This document shows, piece by piece, positions 40,676-40,831 of a DNA stretch of 40,831 nucleotides. Source of the DNA: Paulinella micropora (taxonomy: Eukaryota; Cercozoa; Imbricatea; Euglyphida); NCBI GenBank assembly GCA_009731375.1, contig BJOX01000314.1, positions 141,433 to 182,263 on the forward strand. Reading direction: 5' to 3'. A model generated the notes under the pieces. That model ran no database searches. It saw only the letters and a program-made list of their open reading frames with translations, and had not been told where the DNA came from. Position 1 is the first letter of the stretch. Each line of letters starts with the position of its first letter. A program made the translations under genes and the position numbers.

Positions 40676-40831
40676 AGTGCTTCTCTGTCAATGGCTGATG
40701 CATTTCTGCACATGCGCCTCCATCGTCACCCGTGAGGGGAGTACGAAGAATTGACGATAAGCTCTAATGACACCCCCGCAAGGGCAGTTCCAACACTTCC
40801 AGACGGGCCGGTATGTTCAATGAAAATATAC
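40676..40831 (-). mobile_element. tRNA-derived SINE, copy 3 (cut by window end)
   Basis: The tail and body match copies 1 and 2. The tRNA-like head lies past the window edge. Confidence 0.8.

Overview
This is a eukaryotic nuclear scaffold segment made almost entirely of transposable elements. Evidence for this includes LTR retrotransposons with PBS and PPT sites, a non-LTR retrotransposon relic, tRNA-derived SINEs, long microsatellites, a split gene with a polypyrimidine/AG acceptor and AATAAA signal, and three 10-N scaffold gaps. I cannot assign the species. The mixture would suit a repeat-rich alga, protist or invertebrate, and nothing here is bacterial.

Left third (1-21385). A diverged LTR (1-236) and a 290-bp foldback element (393-682) precede two head-to-tail copies of one Ty3/gypsy-type element, both on the minus strand. 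The two copies share three near-identical 250-bp LTRs (700-949, 10875-11123, 21132-21381). A 4-bp ATAC lies immediately outside the two outermost LTRs, so the array looks like one insertion event. Each unit carries, in its own direction, LTR, PBS, a long leader, gag (CCCH zinc finger plus RGG box), an in-frame TGA-CGG junction, pol (protease-like domain, RT, RNase H, integrase, GPY/F and a roughly 290-residue tail of unknown function), a 3' region and PPT. The pol of the right copy (11921-17665) is intact. Its gag has a 1-nt insertion. The left copy is broken by a 103-bp duplication in gag, 1-nt deletions, a gap and a 125-bp deletion in pol.

Middle (21382-34500). A plus-strand chain of overlapping frames (21600-25512) encodes a Ser-rich, CCCH-finger, Arg/Asp-rich protein of unknown family. 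A cluster of tiny GC-rich hairpins (25409-25666) follows. Next come a decayed minus-strand gag-like gene with CCCH and CCHC fingers (26405-28745), a pair of 241-bp direct repeats (30125-30366, 30849-31089), a tyrosine-recombinase pseudogene (31031-32234) and a back-to-back plus-strand ORF without ATG (32249-33082). The ORF is followed by a 112-120 bp tandem repeat whose internal hairpin shows compensatory changes. A candidate plus-strand LTR lies at 34072-34469.

Right (34500-40831). The one host-like gene is a 60-residue single-pass membrane protein (35476-35658, minus). The rest is (CTT)n and (TAA)n microsatellites, three copies of a tRNA-derived SINE with an associated repeat module, a three-fold repeat (37558-37797), and a decayed LINE ORF2 (37869-40032, minus).
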